Part shown: positions 1 to 6,070 of the stretch, piece by piece
How positions within the stretch are numbered: position 1 is the stretch's first letter
Layout of the letters: each line of letters starts with the position of its first letter
Assembly: GCA_015486895.1 (NCBI GenBank)
Contig: WFQT01000524.1
Span: forward strand, 1 to 6,070
Length of the DNA stretch: 6,070 nt
Direction: 5' to 3'
DNA from: Anaerolineae bacterium
Lineage (GTDB): Bacteria; Chloroflexota; Anaerolineae; JAADDB01
The notes under the pieces: generated by a model
Database searches by the model: none
What the model was told of the DNA's origin: nothing
What the model saw: the letters and a program-made list of their open reading frames with translations, nothing else
Translations under genes and position numbers: made by a program

Positions 1-33
1 CTCTTTTCCTGTCTCACTACGTTCGACATTCCC

Positions 34-60
34 TCCCTCTCCCAAATCTTGGGAGAGGGA
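34..60. repeat. Perfect 12-bp inverted repeat (hairpin, 3-nt loop)
   Basis: TCCCTCTCCCAA at 34-45 is the exact reverse complement of TTGGGAGAGGGA at 49-60, leaving an ATC loop. No run of T follows the stem on either strand, so a classical intrinsic terminator is not well supported. A dispersed palindromic repeat of the CCCTCTCCC/GGGAGAGGG type seen between genes in many bacterial genomes fits better. It could still end or stabilise a transcript entering from the left edge. Confidence 0.6.
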
Positions 61-80
61 ATTGAAAACCGTTTGAGGCG

Positions 81-112
81 GCCGGGTTGGCGGTGGAAGC
101 CTTGCCGGGTTG
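81..112. promoter_or_regulatory. 9-bp direct repeat in the nusG-paralogue leader
   Basis: GCCGGGTTG occurs at 81-89 and again at 104-112, a 23-bp period (about two helical turns). This spacing suits two copies of a regulator on one DNA face. A weak promoter-like pair follows: TTGCCG at 103-108 and TTTAAT at 128-133, with a long 19-bp spacer. Neither element is strong, and the assignment as an operator or promoter is tentative. Confidence 0.2.
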
Positions 113-162
113 TGGTCTTACGGTCGTTTTAATCAGCAGCGAAGCGGAAGCACTTTTGCAAA

Positions 163-168
163 GAGGAG
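163..168 (+). promoter_or_regulatory. Shine-Dalgarno for the NusG paralogue
   Basis: GAGGAG lies 6 nt before the ATG at 175. This purine-rich block is the best ribosome binding site in the leader. It supports the 175 start over an overlapping + strand frame beginning near 110, which has no such site. Confidence 0.7.
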
Positions 169-174
169 CGCGTT

Positions 175-747
175 ATGCCGGCACAATGGTATTTGGTTTA
201 TACGAAGCCGCACTGGGAACAGAAGGTTGCTTTTTTCATCGAGGCGATACTTGAACAGGAAGTTTACCTGCCCCTTTGGTCACCGGATGGGCAGGAGAAA
301 GAGGGCGTGCCGTTCTTTCCGCACTATTTGTTCGTGCATCTGAACCTGGAAGAATTCCCCATTTACGCGCTCCGGCAAACGCCGGGTGTACGCAGTTTGC
401 CCAAGTTTGACAACCAACTTTTGCCAGTCCCGGATGAAGTAATCGAAAGCGTTCGGGCTTACATCGCCCAAACGCGAGGGGAAGTTTACGCCCGAGGGCA
501 ACTTTTCCGTAAGGGGGACCACGTGGCCATTACTAAAGGGGTGTTAAAAGGGAAATACGCTTTGTTCGACCGTCAACTTTCCGGCCCGGAGCGTGTGCGC
601 GTTCTACTGACCATCATGGGACAGTTGGTGCCGACAGAAGTATCGCTGAACATGTTAGAAAAACTCACCTTTGTCGTGCAGCCGGCCAAACGGCCGAGAC
701 GAACGCGGGGCCGCGGTCGCCGGATCAAGCAGCGCACGCGGTTGTGA
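175..747 (+). CDS. Specialised NusG paralogue (RfaH/UpxY/LoaP-like transcription antiterminator)
   Basis: This 190-aa protein has the two-domain NusG architecture. An NGN domain (about residues 4-95) opens with WYLVYTKPHWEQKV and carries the diagnostic FPHYLFVHLN segment (48-57), which is the RNA polymerase-binding fold. A KOW domain (about 108-165) contains FRKGDHVAITKG and RVRVLLTIMG. Family members bind the polymerase clamp and suppress pausing or termination in selected long operons. The divergence and lack of any secE/rplK neighbours argue for a specialised paralogue, not housekeeping NusG; the exact subfamily cannot be fixed by eye. The last 20 residues (171-190) are unusual, with 11 Arg or Lys. 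The start is set by GAGGAG 6 nt upstream of ATG. Only a gene remnant follows downstream, and the next intact genes are convergent, so its target is not apparent in this window. Confidence 0.9.
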   Translation: MPAQWYLVYTKPHWEQKVAFFIEAILEQEVYLPLWSPDGQEKEGVPFFPHYLFVHLNLEEFPIYALRQTPGVRSLPKFDNQLLPVPDEVIESVRAYIAQTRGEVYARGQLFRKGDHVAITKGVLKGKYALFDRQLSGPERVRVLLTIMGQLVPTEVSLNMLEKLTFVVQPAKRPRRTRGRGRRIKQRTRL

Positions 748-796
748 GCCTGACAGCACTGGAATCTGGCGGGAATAGTATTATGTGCTCGGCTAA

Positions 797-1153
797 CCTG
801 TCTTGAGCACAGATCGAACGGATCAGTCCAAATTCCTTCTCACTCGAACAATTGCCGTTGCTAGTGACAGAATAGAGAGGGTTGTCACTGGTATTGATCA
901 CACAATTCCGATTCCGTCTGAAGCAGAACACGGCTGGCAAGCCCCACAGGAAGATTTTCCGGGCGTGGAGTACATTACCTTGCAGCCCGGCGAGGAACAC
1001 CTCTACGTGCAAACGCGCAGCTTCGCCCTGCCCGGCGACTATTTCGCGGAACCGGTTCTGCTGGATAGTAAAGGGCGCTGGGGTGGTATTCTCCCTTACG
1101 TTAGGGTGTGGTTCACGGTTACCAGCAAGATCAGCGCCAGCACAGACCGTTGA
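797..1153 (+). pseudogene. Probable remnant of a larger extracellular-type protein (C-terminal piece)
   Basis: One + strand frame is open from just after a TAA (794-796) to a TGA ending at 1153. Its only early start is TTG at 803, with no Shine-Dalgarno. The second half reads like real protein: about residues 53-111 (from FPGVEYITLQPG to RVWFTVTS) alternate polar and hydrophobic residues with many aromatics, as in a beta-sandwich module of secreted proteins. The first half (about 803-910) is visibly more AT-rich and shows no family resemblance. I read it as the surviving 3' end of a decayed or rearranged gene. An intact small gene of about 116 aa is the alternative. I do not recognise the family. 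It lies 49 nt after the NusG paralogue, so it may once have been the first gene of that protein's operon. Confidence 0.4.
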
Positions 1154-1175
1154 TCTCTCTTCGAGAAAGCAAGAT

Positions 1176-1212
1176 GTAGATGTTCAACTTCTTAGAGAAG
1201 TTGAACATCTAC
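1176..1212. terminator. Perfect 17-bp hairpin between convergent genes (likely bidirectional terminator or palindromic repeat)
   Basis: GTAGATGTTCAACTTCT at 1176-1192 pairs exactly with 1196-1212 around a TAG loop (1193-1195). On the + strand the stem is followed by TTTT (1213-1216), which suits termination of rightward transcripts. On the minus strand it begins 7 nt after the TGA of the C25-like gene (1222-1220) and is followed by the T-rich ATCTT. The stem is AT-rich (6 of 17 pairs are G:C) but long and perfect, so a dispersed palindromic repeat recruited as a terminator is also possible. Confidence 0.65.
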
Positions 1213-1219
1213 TTTTCCC

Positions 1220-4200
1220 TCATTGCTGCACCACCGGCAGCCAGACGCGGTCCGTAGCGCCCAGCCACACATCCACCCGCTGCTCGCCGGAGGCATCCGG
1301 CCGGGCCACAACGCGCCGGGGCACCGTTTCGCCCCGGTAACGCACCGTCAGCGTGTACATGTCGCCCGCCTGCAAGCCCACATCTTGGCCGCTGAGATCG
1401 TAGTACGGCATCGCTTCCACGGCACCCCAACCGCTGCGGCCGGCGATGCTCCGCTCGCGAAACGAGAGCGTCACCTGCGCCCCGGCCACAGCGTCACCAT
1501 CCCAATGCACCACGCCCCAAACGCAAGCACAGTAATCAGTGGATAAAGGCCCGACGCCGCCGCAATGCCGGCCGATGGAACCAACCGCCGCCGGCGCCCG
1601 GAAATAGGCACCATCATTGTCCACAGCCGTCACATTCCCCGCGTCGTCCACCGCCTGCACCAGATAGCGTACTGGCCGCGTGATGGGAACCCGCCCTTGC
1701 CACATGGCGTTGTCCAGGGGCGTCAGCGTCAAACTGCGCCAGTGCCCCACCGGCCCGGCTTGCTCTTCCGTGTACGTCAACCACACCTGGTATACACCGC
1801 TGTCATCGCCGGCATGTACTGTCACGGTAATAGCTCGGTCATTACCGCTGCTGTGCACGTCATCGATCCAGGGTGGCGTCCGATCGGCGGAATCAGAGAG
1901 GTAAGCGTTCACCGTCACCTCCCGGTAAAGGCGCTCCACTCCCAATCGATATTGCCCCTCGCGCACCGTCACCGCCTGGCGATCGCCGTCCGGCTCCGAG
2001 AACGAGGACAACAGTGACGGAGACCAGGCCGCCAGACGGTAATAATCGAGATCATCTACACCCACGACTTCATTTTCAGCGTGAGGCACAAAGGGGGTGA
2101 AATGTGCTGTCGCGGTATAAACGCCGCCGGCGAACAGCACGCCGTGCAGATAGGAGCCGGATAGCCAAAGCCCTTGTTGCGGCTGCGCTGGCCAACCCGA
2201 CTTCAGCCACAGGCCATCTATGCGATCACGCGTGTAGAAGTAACGCTGCACCGCGTCCCCCGTCCCGGCTATCGTCGCCATGTGCAGTTCAGGGCGGAAC
2301 ACATGCGTTTGCACCGTCAATCCTTGTGGCCGAGCCACCCGCTGCACCGCTTCCGACCAGGCGTGTCTCCGGGCCAAATGTTTAGCGATGACCGGGCGGG
2401 CTTGCGGTATACCGTAATAAGTGAACTCCTGCACGACCTTCTCGTCGATGTCGTCCATATTCCCAGCAGCCGCGCGATAGCGCCACTTAGCGCGGCGCAG
2501 TGCATCACCGACCGTGGGCATGTTCGCACCAACGATCTCTTTGACGACAAAGCTGGCCAGCCGCTCGGAATAGCCCACTGTGCCGCGCACCCCCCAACCG
2601 AAGCCGGTATTACCTAAAAAGCTCGCGCCGGCAGAGAGAAACGCTTGCGGCCAATCCAAAGGGTGCGTGGGATGGGCGATCCCATCCGGCACACTTAGTC
2701 CCGCTTGGCAGCCAGGGCTTAAAGCCAACGCTCCTGACATGTTGTGTGCATCTTGCACATCAGACGTGTTCAGCCGGCCATTGCCGGCCGGTGCCCCCAA
2801 ACTCCAATGCGTGGCGTGCTCGTTAAGCGACAACAACGACCAGGAAGCATCGCCTAATAGGCTTCTAAGGTCTGTTGCGCTCCATTGCTCCCCCAACAAA
2901 TACTGCGGGCGCATGCCGGCCTGGGCCAGCCATCGCCGTTGCTCGCTACCGGCATCGGTCATGAAACCGTACCCTGTGACCAAGGTGCCGGCCGGCGTTG
3001 CCGCACGATTCAGAAAATGATCCACTTGTGCTTTCATCGCCGCAGGACGTTCCACCAAACGGCCAATTTCCAGATCGGGCAAGTAAAACGGCTGGCCGGA
3101 GACAGAACGCGCTTGTAAGCTGGCGTAATAATCATCGCTGAGGAAATAGCCGGCAGCAAAAGCCGCTCCGATGGGCGACCCCGTCGGCACTTTGCCGTAC
3201 AGGCGATCCGTATAATGCGTTGGGTCCGGCAAGCGGCGGAAAGGCAACACCGCGTCATTTCCCACCAAAATCAACGCCTGCACGTTCGGATAGCGCGCCA
3301 AAGCCGGGCGGATCACATATTCCTTGACAGCTTGCGCCACCGCGTTGGCAGCCTCGACGTTGGTGGGAATGGCATCCCAGGCCGCGTAGGCGTGTGTCAA
3401 AGTGATCGTCGTCGTCGGGTCGCTCACAACGCCATGCACACGGTCGTCGTCAGCCAATTGGAAGAGCGAAGCCGCCAAATTAGTGACCTCCTGCACCGGG
3501 TAAAAAGCTTGCAGCCGCTTCTGGGGGAAAACGATCAACGTCCGCACATCCTCAGCCGTCAGCGGCTGTAGGGAAAAATGACGCACAGCGGAGGCAACAT
3601 GCCCAATATCGTTTTCCGCCACCACCTGCCACGCGTATGACGTCGCTTCAGCCGGCAGCGTCGCTGTGTAAGCCATGGTCGTTGCCGGAAGGGGCGCATC
3701 AATCACCGGATTATCAGTCGGATCGTCCCCCGGCGCTACTTGCAGCCGATAGCCGGTCACATTGTTGACAGCGCCCCACCGAAAGATAACCGTCGCACCG
3801 GTCAGCCGGGCGTGATCAGCCGGCGTTATCAGTGTTGGTTGCGCCGGCACACCGCGGGGCAACAACGTATAAACGCGATATTCCGTGACCGCATCATCCC
3901 AACTTTTGTCCTCGCTGGTGCGCGCCTGCAAGCGCAGCAAATGCCGGCCATCCGCGTAACCCGAGGTATTCCACCAGGGCGCGTCGAGATCGTTGAAACA
4001 AGGCACGCCCAACTCGTACAATACATGCCAGACACCATTAGCCGAGCCGTCCGTGGCGTTATTGACGCTAAAACGCAAACCCACGCCGACCCCGGCGTGT
4101 CCTTTAGTACAAGCATGCACACGCACTTGCATGACGGCAGACGGGGAAGGCGGGTCGAAATGGATGTCGGTGAAAACGACATAAGGCGAATCATACGTGA

Positions 4201-4555
4201 AATACCAAGGGTCACTCCAAGGCGATTCCGCGCCGGTCGCGTCCTTGACCTGCACTTTCCAGGCGTAAGTGGCATATTGCAAGCCGGCCGGCGTTGCGCA
4301 ACTGTCCGTGATCCAGCCGCTATCCCACAGGCTGGCGCCTTCCACTTTAAAACGGTAGGCGGCAATGGCGTCGCCATCGGGATCGCCGTTCTCCTGGGCA
4401 CACAGCGTCGGAATAGTGCCCACGGAGACATACCAATCATGAGGACTCACCAAAGTTGGCGCCTTGGGCGCCGTTGTGACGCTCGCCTGGGCCGTTCCAG
4501 AACTCAACATACTCAGCAAAACAAGCCATAATAGATCGCGAATCAATCGTCGCAT
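1220..4555 (-). CDS. Secreted multidomain gingipain-like peptidase (family C25-like)
   Basis: This 1111-aa protein begins with a signal peptide: Arg-rich n-region, hydrophobic 8-20, and AQA at 22-24 as a likely cleavage site. Two Fn3/Ig-like modules (about 29-122 and 235-330) flank another beta-rich module (about 127-230). A C25-type caspase fold (about 336-725) follows, with ALILVGNDAVLPFR (427-440), SDDYYASL (473-480) and PDLEIGRLV (493-501). Candidate catalytic residues are His580 or His583 (NEHATHW) and Cys616 (SPGCQAG). After it come an Ig-like domain (about 892-985) and a carboxypeptidase-regulatory-like beta domain (about 1009-1100). The chain ends RVWLPVVQQ. Family C25 cleaves polypeptides outside the cell; the substrate here is unknown. 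ATG at 4555 is preferred over the open frame extending to 4831 because it starts the signal peptide and follows a purine-rich GGGGGGGAAG. It is 2 nt after the CHAT stop, implying coupled translation. The His motif differs from the usual GHG, so activity is probable but not certain. Confidence 0.86.
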   Translation of the reverse strand: MRRLIRDLLWLVLLSMLSSGTAQASVTTAPKAPTLVSPHDWYVSVGTIPTLCAQENGDPDGDAIAAYRFKVEGASLWDSGWITDSCATPAGLQYATYAWKVQVKDATGAESPWSDPWYFTYDSPYVVFTDIHFDPPSPSAVMQVRVHACTKGHAGVGVGLRFSVNNATDGSANGVWHVLYELGVPCFNDLDAPWWNTSGYADGRHLLRLQARTSEDKSWDDAVTEYRVYTLLPRGVPAQPTLITPADHARLTGATVIFRWGAVNNVTGYRLQVAPGDDPTDNPVIDAPLPATTMAYTATLPAEATSYAWQVVAENDIGHVASAVRHFSLQPLTAEDVRTLIVFPQKRLQAFYPVQEVTNLAASLFQLADDDRVHGVVSDPTTTITLTHAYAAWDAIPTNVEAANAVAQAVKEYVIRPALARYPNVQALILVGNDAVLPFRRLPDPTHYTDRLYGKVPTGSPIGAAFAAGYFLSDDYYASLQARSVSGQPFYLPDLEIGRLVERPAAMKAQVDHFLNRAATPAGTLVTGYGFMTDAGSEQRRWLAQAGMRPQYLLGEQWSATDLRSLLGDASWSLLSLNEHATHWSLGAPAGNGRLNTSDVQDAHNMSGALALSPGCQAGLSVPDGIAHPTHPLDWPQAFLSAGASFLGNTGFGWGVRGTVGYSERLASFVVKEIVGANMPTVGDALRRAKWRYRAAAGNMDDIDEKVVQEFTYYGIPQARPVIAKHLARRHAWSEAVQRVARPQGLTVQTHVFRPELHMATIAGTGDAVQRYFYTRDRIDGLWLKSGWPAQPQQGLWLSGSYLHGVLFAGGVYTATAHFTPFVPHAENEVVGVDDLDYYRLAAWSPSLLSSFSEPDGDRQAVTVREGQYRLGVERLYREVTVNAYLSDSADRTPPWIDDVHSSGNDRAITVTVHAGDDSGVYQVWLTYTEEQAGPVGHWRSLTLTPLDNAMWQGRVPITRPVRYLVQAVDDAGNVTAVDNDGAYFRAPAAVGSIGRHCGGVGPLSTDYCACVWGVVHWDGDAVAGAQVTLSFRERSIAGRSGWGAVEAMPYYDLSGQDVGLQAGDMYTLTVRYRGETVPRRVVARPDASGEQRVDVWLGATDRVWLPVVQQ

Positions 4556-4557
4556 GA

Positions 4558-6070
4558 TCAACTTCCCCCCCGCATAACAATAAAAGGCGCCCAGAAATAA
4601 GGATGGGCGATCGGGTCTGCCGCTAAAATGCCGCGCATAGCCTCGGCTAACGCCTGTTCCGGGTCGGATACACGCGCCAGCAGCCGGTAAAAACGCTCCA
4701 TGAGGGTCGCTGTGGCTGGATCGTAAACGTGCCACAACGACGCGACCAGGGAGCGGGCCCCGGCAGCCAGGAAAGCCTGGGTCAAGCCCATCATATCGCC
4801 ACCCACTTTCCCGCCGCGCCCGGTTTCGCAAGCGCTGAGCACCACCAAAATAGCCTGTAAGCGGATACCTTCCAAATCGTGGGCGGTAAGGCGGCCATCT
4901 GCTAACTGCAAATAGGAAAAGAGCGGGTTATCCTGGCGGAAATTGGCATGGGTGGCCAGATGTATCAAAGTGGCCTGTCCCAGCAACTGTTGCAGCGCTT
5001 CCGTAGTCATTTCCCCTTCCAGCAGCAACACAGGGCTGGGTACCAGCGCAGCAACAGCGGCCGCTTCATAAGCCACGTGAGGCAGCCGACCCTGGTCGCT
5101 GTAAGCACCTACCAACGAGGGGCCTGTTTCAGCCGGCAGCGACCGAGAAGGATGCACAAACCCCAAACCGGGCAACAAACTCACCCGGTGCTGTTGTACC
5201 AAATAGGTTTCGTCGGCGAACAGGGCAGGGAAAGGCACACCGTATAAATCACCGTGCGGAACGATCCACAAACGGGGGAAGGAGGTGATCTGTTCCGCAA
5301 AAGGCGCTAACAAATGTTGGTACAAATTGCTAAGCAATTGTTGCGCCACATGGGTGAAAAAAGCGCCATGCTCGTGCAGATAGTCCGGCGCGACCCCCTG
5401 GATCTGATTGAGATGGCCCTGCCAACGATAAAGTTGGTGCAGTATTTCCTCGGTATGGCCCAATGAACGGGCCATTGTGAGACCGTTCGTAGTCATAGCG
5501 AACCCCCAAATCTCTTCTCCGGCTGGGAAATAAGTGAGCAAGAGCACATCATTTGGGAGATGTGCCGCCCACGCTCCAGTGGCCGCCGCTGCGGCAGCCG
5601 GGGCACGCAAACTTTGCATTTGGCGCCAGATTTGGTTGATACGTCGCTCTAAGACGTTCACCCGCTCTCGAACTTCGTCCCCGCGGGTCTGATCCGCTTC
5701 GTCGGGGAAATTGTTGGCCGTCGCCCCGCTGTACCAGCTCCAGGATCGCTTTAACGTTTGTAATTTCTCGTAAAGTTTCTGCCACGATTCCCGCAGAGCA
5801 GGATCCTCCGGGAGAGCGAGTACCGCGTCCAATAGAGCACCGGATTGTGCCTGGGCAATAACCGCCAATGCTTGCGAAATCTGCTGGCGGGCTAAAGCAA
5901 CATGCACGGTGCGTTGGAAAATCGGCATTTTATCCGCCAGGAAAGCGGCCCGATACGCCGCGCCAGGAATGAGGTTGCGCATTTCTGTAACTAAAGCCAA
6001 AGCTTGCTCTTGATGTGTCCAGGCTGTCTCCCAATCTTCTTTCTGAACAGCGAGCTGCCCGAGCCCATCA
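4558..6070 (-). CDS. TPR-CHAT caspase-like protease, N-terminus beyond the window
   Basis: This is the C-terminal part of a larger protein. The frame is open from the right edge (6070) without a stop, so the TTG at 6000 is not a real start. Residue numbers below count from that TTG. The edge segment (about 6069-5940) fits a tetratricopeptide helix pair (LGQLAVQKEDWETAW, then EQALAL). Next come further helices and a likely coiled-coil hairpin (about 62-132), then an Ala-rich linker (134-140). The CHAT domain (about 145-477) shows VPHGDLYGVPFPAL (247-260), HLATHA with candidate catalytic His351 (codon 4950-4948), and LSACETG with Cys391 (codon 4830-4828). The typical SLWHVYDPATATLM and HPYFWAPFIVM close the domain, so the dyad is intact. 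CHAT proteases cleave specific partner proteins, with TPRs acting as sensor or scaffold. No signal peptide can be judged because the N-terminus is missing. It lies directly upstream of the C25-like gene in the same operon. Confidence 0.93.
   Translation of the reverse strand, partial: DGLGQLAVQKEDWETAWTHQEQALALVTEMRNLIPGAAYRAAFLADKMPIFQRTVHVALARQQISQALAVIAQAQSGALLDAVLALPEDPALRESWQKLYEKLQTLKRSWSWYSGATANNFPDEADQTRGDEVRERVNVLERRINQIWRQMQSLRAPAAAAAATGAWAAHLPNDVLLLTYFPAGEEIWGFAMTTNGLTMARSLGHTEEILHQLYRWQGHLNQIQGVAPDYLHEHGAFFTHVAQQLLSNLYQHLLAPFAEQITSFPRLWIVPHGDLYGVPFPALFADETYLVQQHRVSLLPGLGFVHPSRSLPAETGPSLVGAYSDQGRLPHVAYEAAAVAALVPSPVLLLEGEMTTEALQQLLGQATLIHLATHANFRQDNPLFSYLQLADGRLTAHDLEGIRLQAILVVLSACETGRGGKVGGDMMGLTQAFLAAGARSLVASLWHVYDPATATLMERFYRLLARVSDPEQALAEAMRGILAADPIAHPYFWAPFIVMRGGS
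4562..4571 (-). promoter_or_regulatory. Ribosome binding site and G7 run at the CHAT/C25 junction
   Basis: Read on the minus strand, GGGGGGGAAG ends 6 nt before the C25-like ATG (4555) and lies inside the last codons of the CHAT gene. It is the only plausible Shine-Dalgarno for the downstream gene, so translation of the two is probably coupled. The seven consecutive G also form a potential slippage site joining the two frames. Confidence 0.55.

Noticed and set aside
110..343. 77-aa + strand frame overlapping the NusG start
   Set aside because: It has no ribosome binding site, a Ser/Arg-rich composition, and overlaps the well-supported NusG frame.
725..1012. 95-aa minus-strand frame over the remnant region
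   Set aside because: No family resemblance, no clear ribosome binding site, and it is opposite the better protein-like + strand frame.
34..1212. Insertion element bounded by the two hairpins
   Set aside because: The hairpins at 34-60 and 1176-1212 have unrelated sequences, no target-site duplication is visible, and the segment between them encodes no transposase.
2773..2788. Hairpin from two GCCGGC copies (2773-2778 and 2783-2788)
   Set aside because: It lies inside C25-like coding sequence and follows from the general abundance of GCCGGC, with no T tract or boundary to suggest a function.
3740..4531. 263-aa + strand open frame antisense to the C25-like gene
   Set aside because: The translation is Arg/His-rich without any domain pattern, and it lies fully opposite convincing Fn3-like coding sequence. 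Other antisense frames in 1223-3571 were rejected for the same reason.
4556..4831. Extension of the C25-like reading frame upstream to 4831 (1203 aa version)
   Set aside because: It overlaps the CHAT catalytic region in another frame, its residues are Arg/Gly-rich shadow sequence, and ATG 4555 starts a clear signal peptide behind a purine-rich site.
4558..6070. Type III-E CRISPR (Craspase) component
   Set aside because: TPR-CHAT architecture alone is shared by many unrelated proteins. No CRISPR repeats, gRAMP/Cas7-11 or Cas1 sequence is visible in the window.

Overview
The window looks like chromosomal DNA of an environmental bacterium, most likely a Chloroflexota member of the Anaerolineae/Ardenticatenia type. 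This is an inference from four things: moderately high GC, many GCCGGC palindromes, a TPR-CHAT protein next to a large secreted protein built from Fn3-like domains, and a secreted protein ending in a 'WLPVV' tail like those I recall from that phylum. No rRNA, tRNA, CRISPR array or recognisable transposase is present.

Layout. Positions 1-174 are non-coding, with a perfect 12-bp hairpin (34-60) and a short leader carrying a 9-bp direct repeat. A specialised NusG paralogue (RfaH/UpxY/LoaP-like, 190 aa) lies at 175-747 on the + strand. Positions 748-1175 hold no confident intact gene, but one + strand frame (about 797-1153) encodes what looks like the C-terminal remnant of a larger extracellular-type protein. 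A perfect 17-bp hairpin (1176-1212) sits in the convergent gap. The rest is a minus-strand pair: a 1111-aa secreted gingipain-like (peptidase C25) multidomain protein (1220-4555) and, upstream of it, a TPR-CHAT protease (4558 to beyond 6070, N-terminus outside the window). The two are only 2 nt apart.

How the genes may work together. CHAT and C25 are both clan CD (caspase-fold) cysteine peptidases. Both keep candidate His/Cys pairs, and the tight spacing implies one transcript with coupled translation. The simplest reading is a two-protease module: a TPR-scaffolded CHAT protease plus an exported, probably surface-associated C25-like protease. A proteolytic relay between them is my hypothesis and is not shown by the sequence. 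A G7 run at the CHAT 3' end could let a -1 frameshift or transcript slippage join the two proteins. The NusG paralogue points in the opposite direction and is followed only by the remnant, so its target operon is not evident here.
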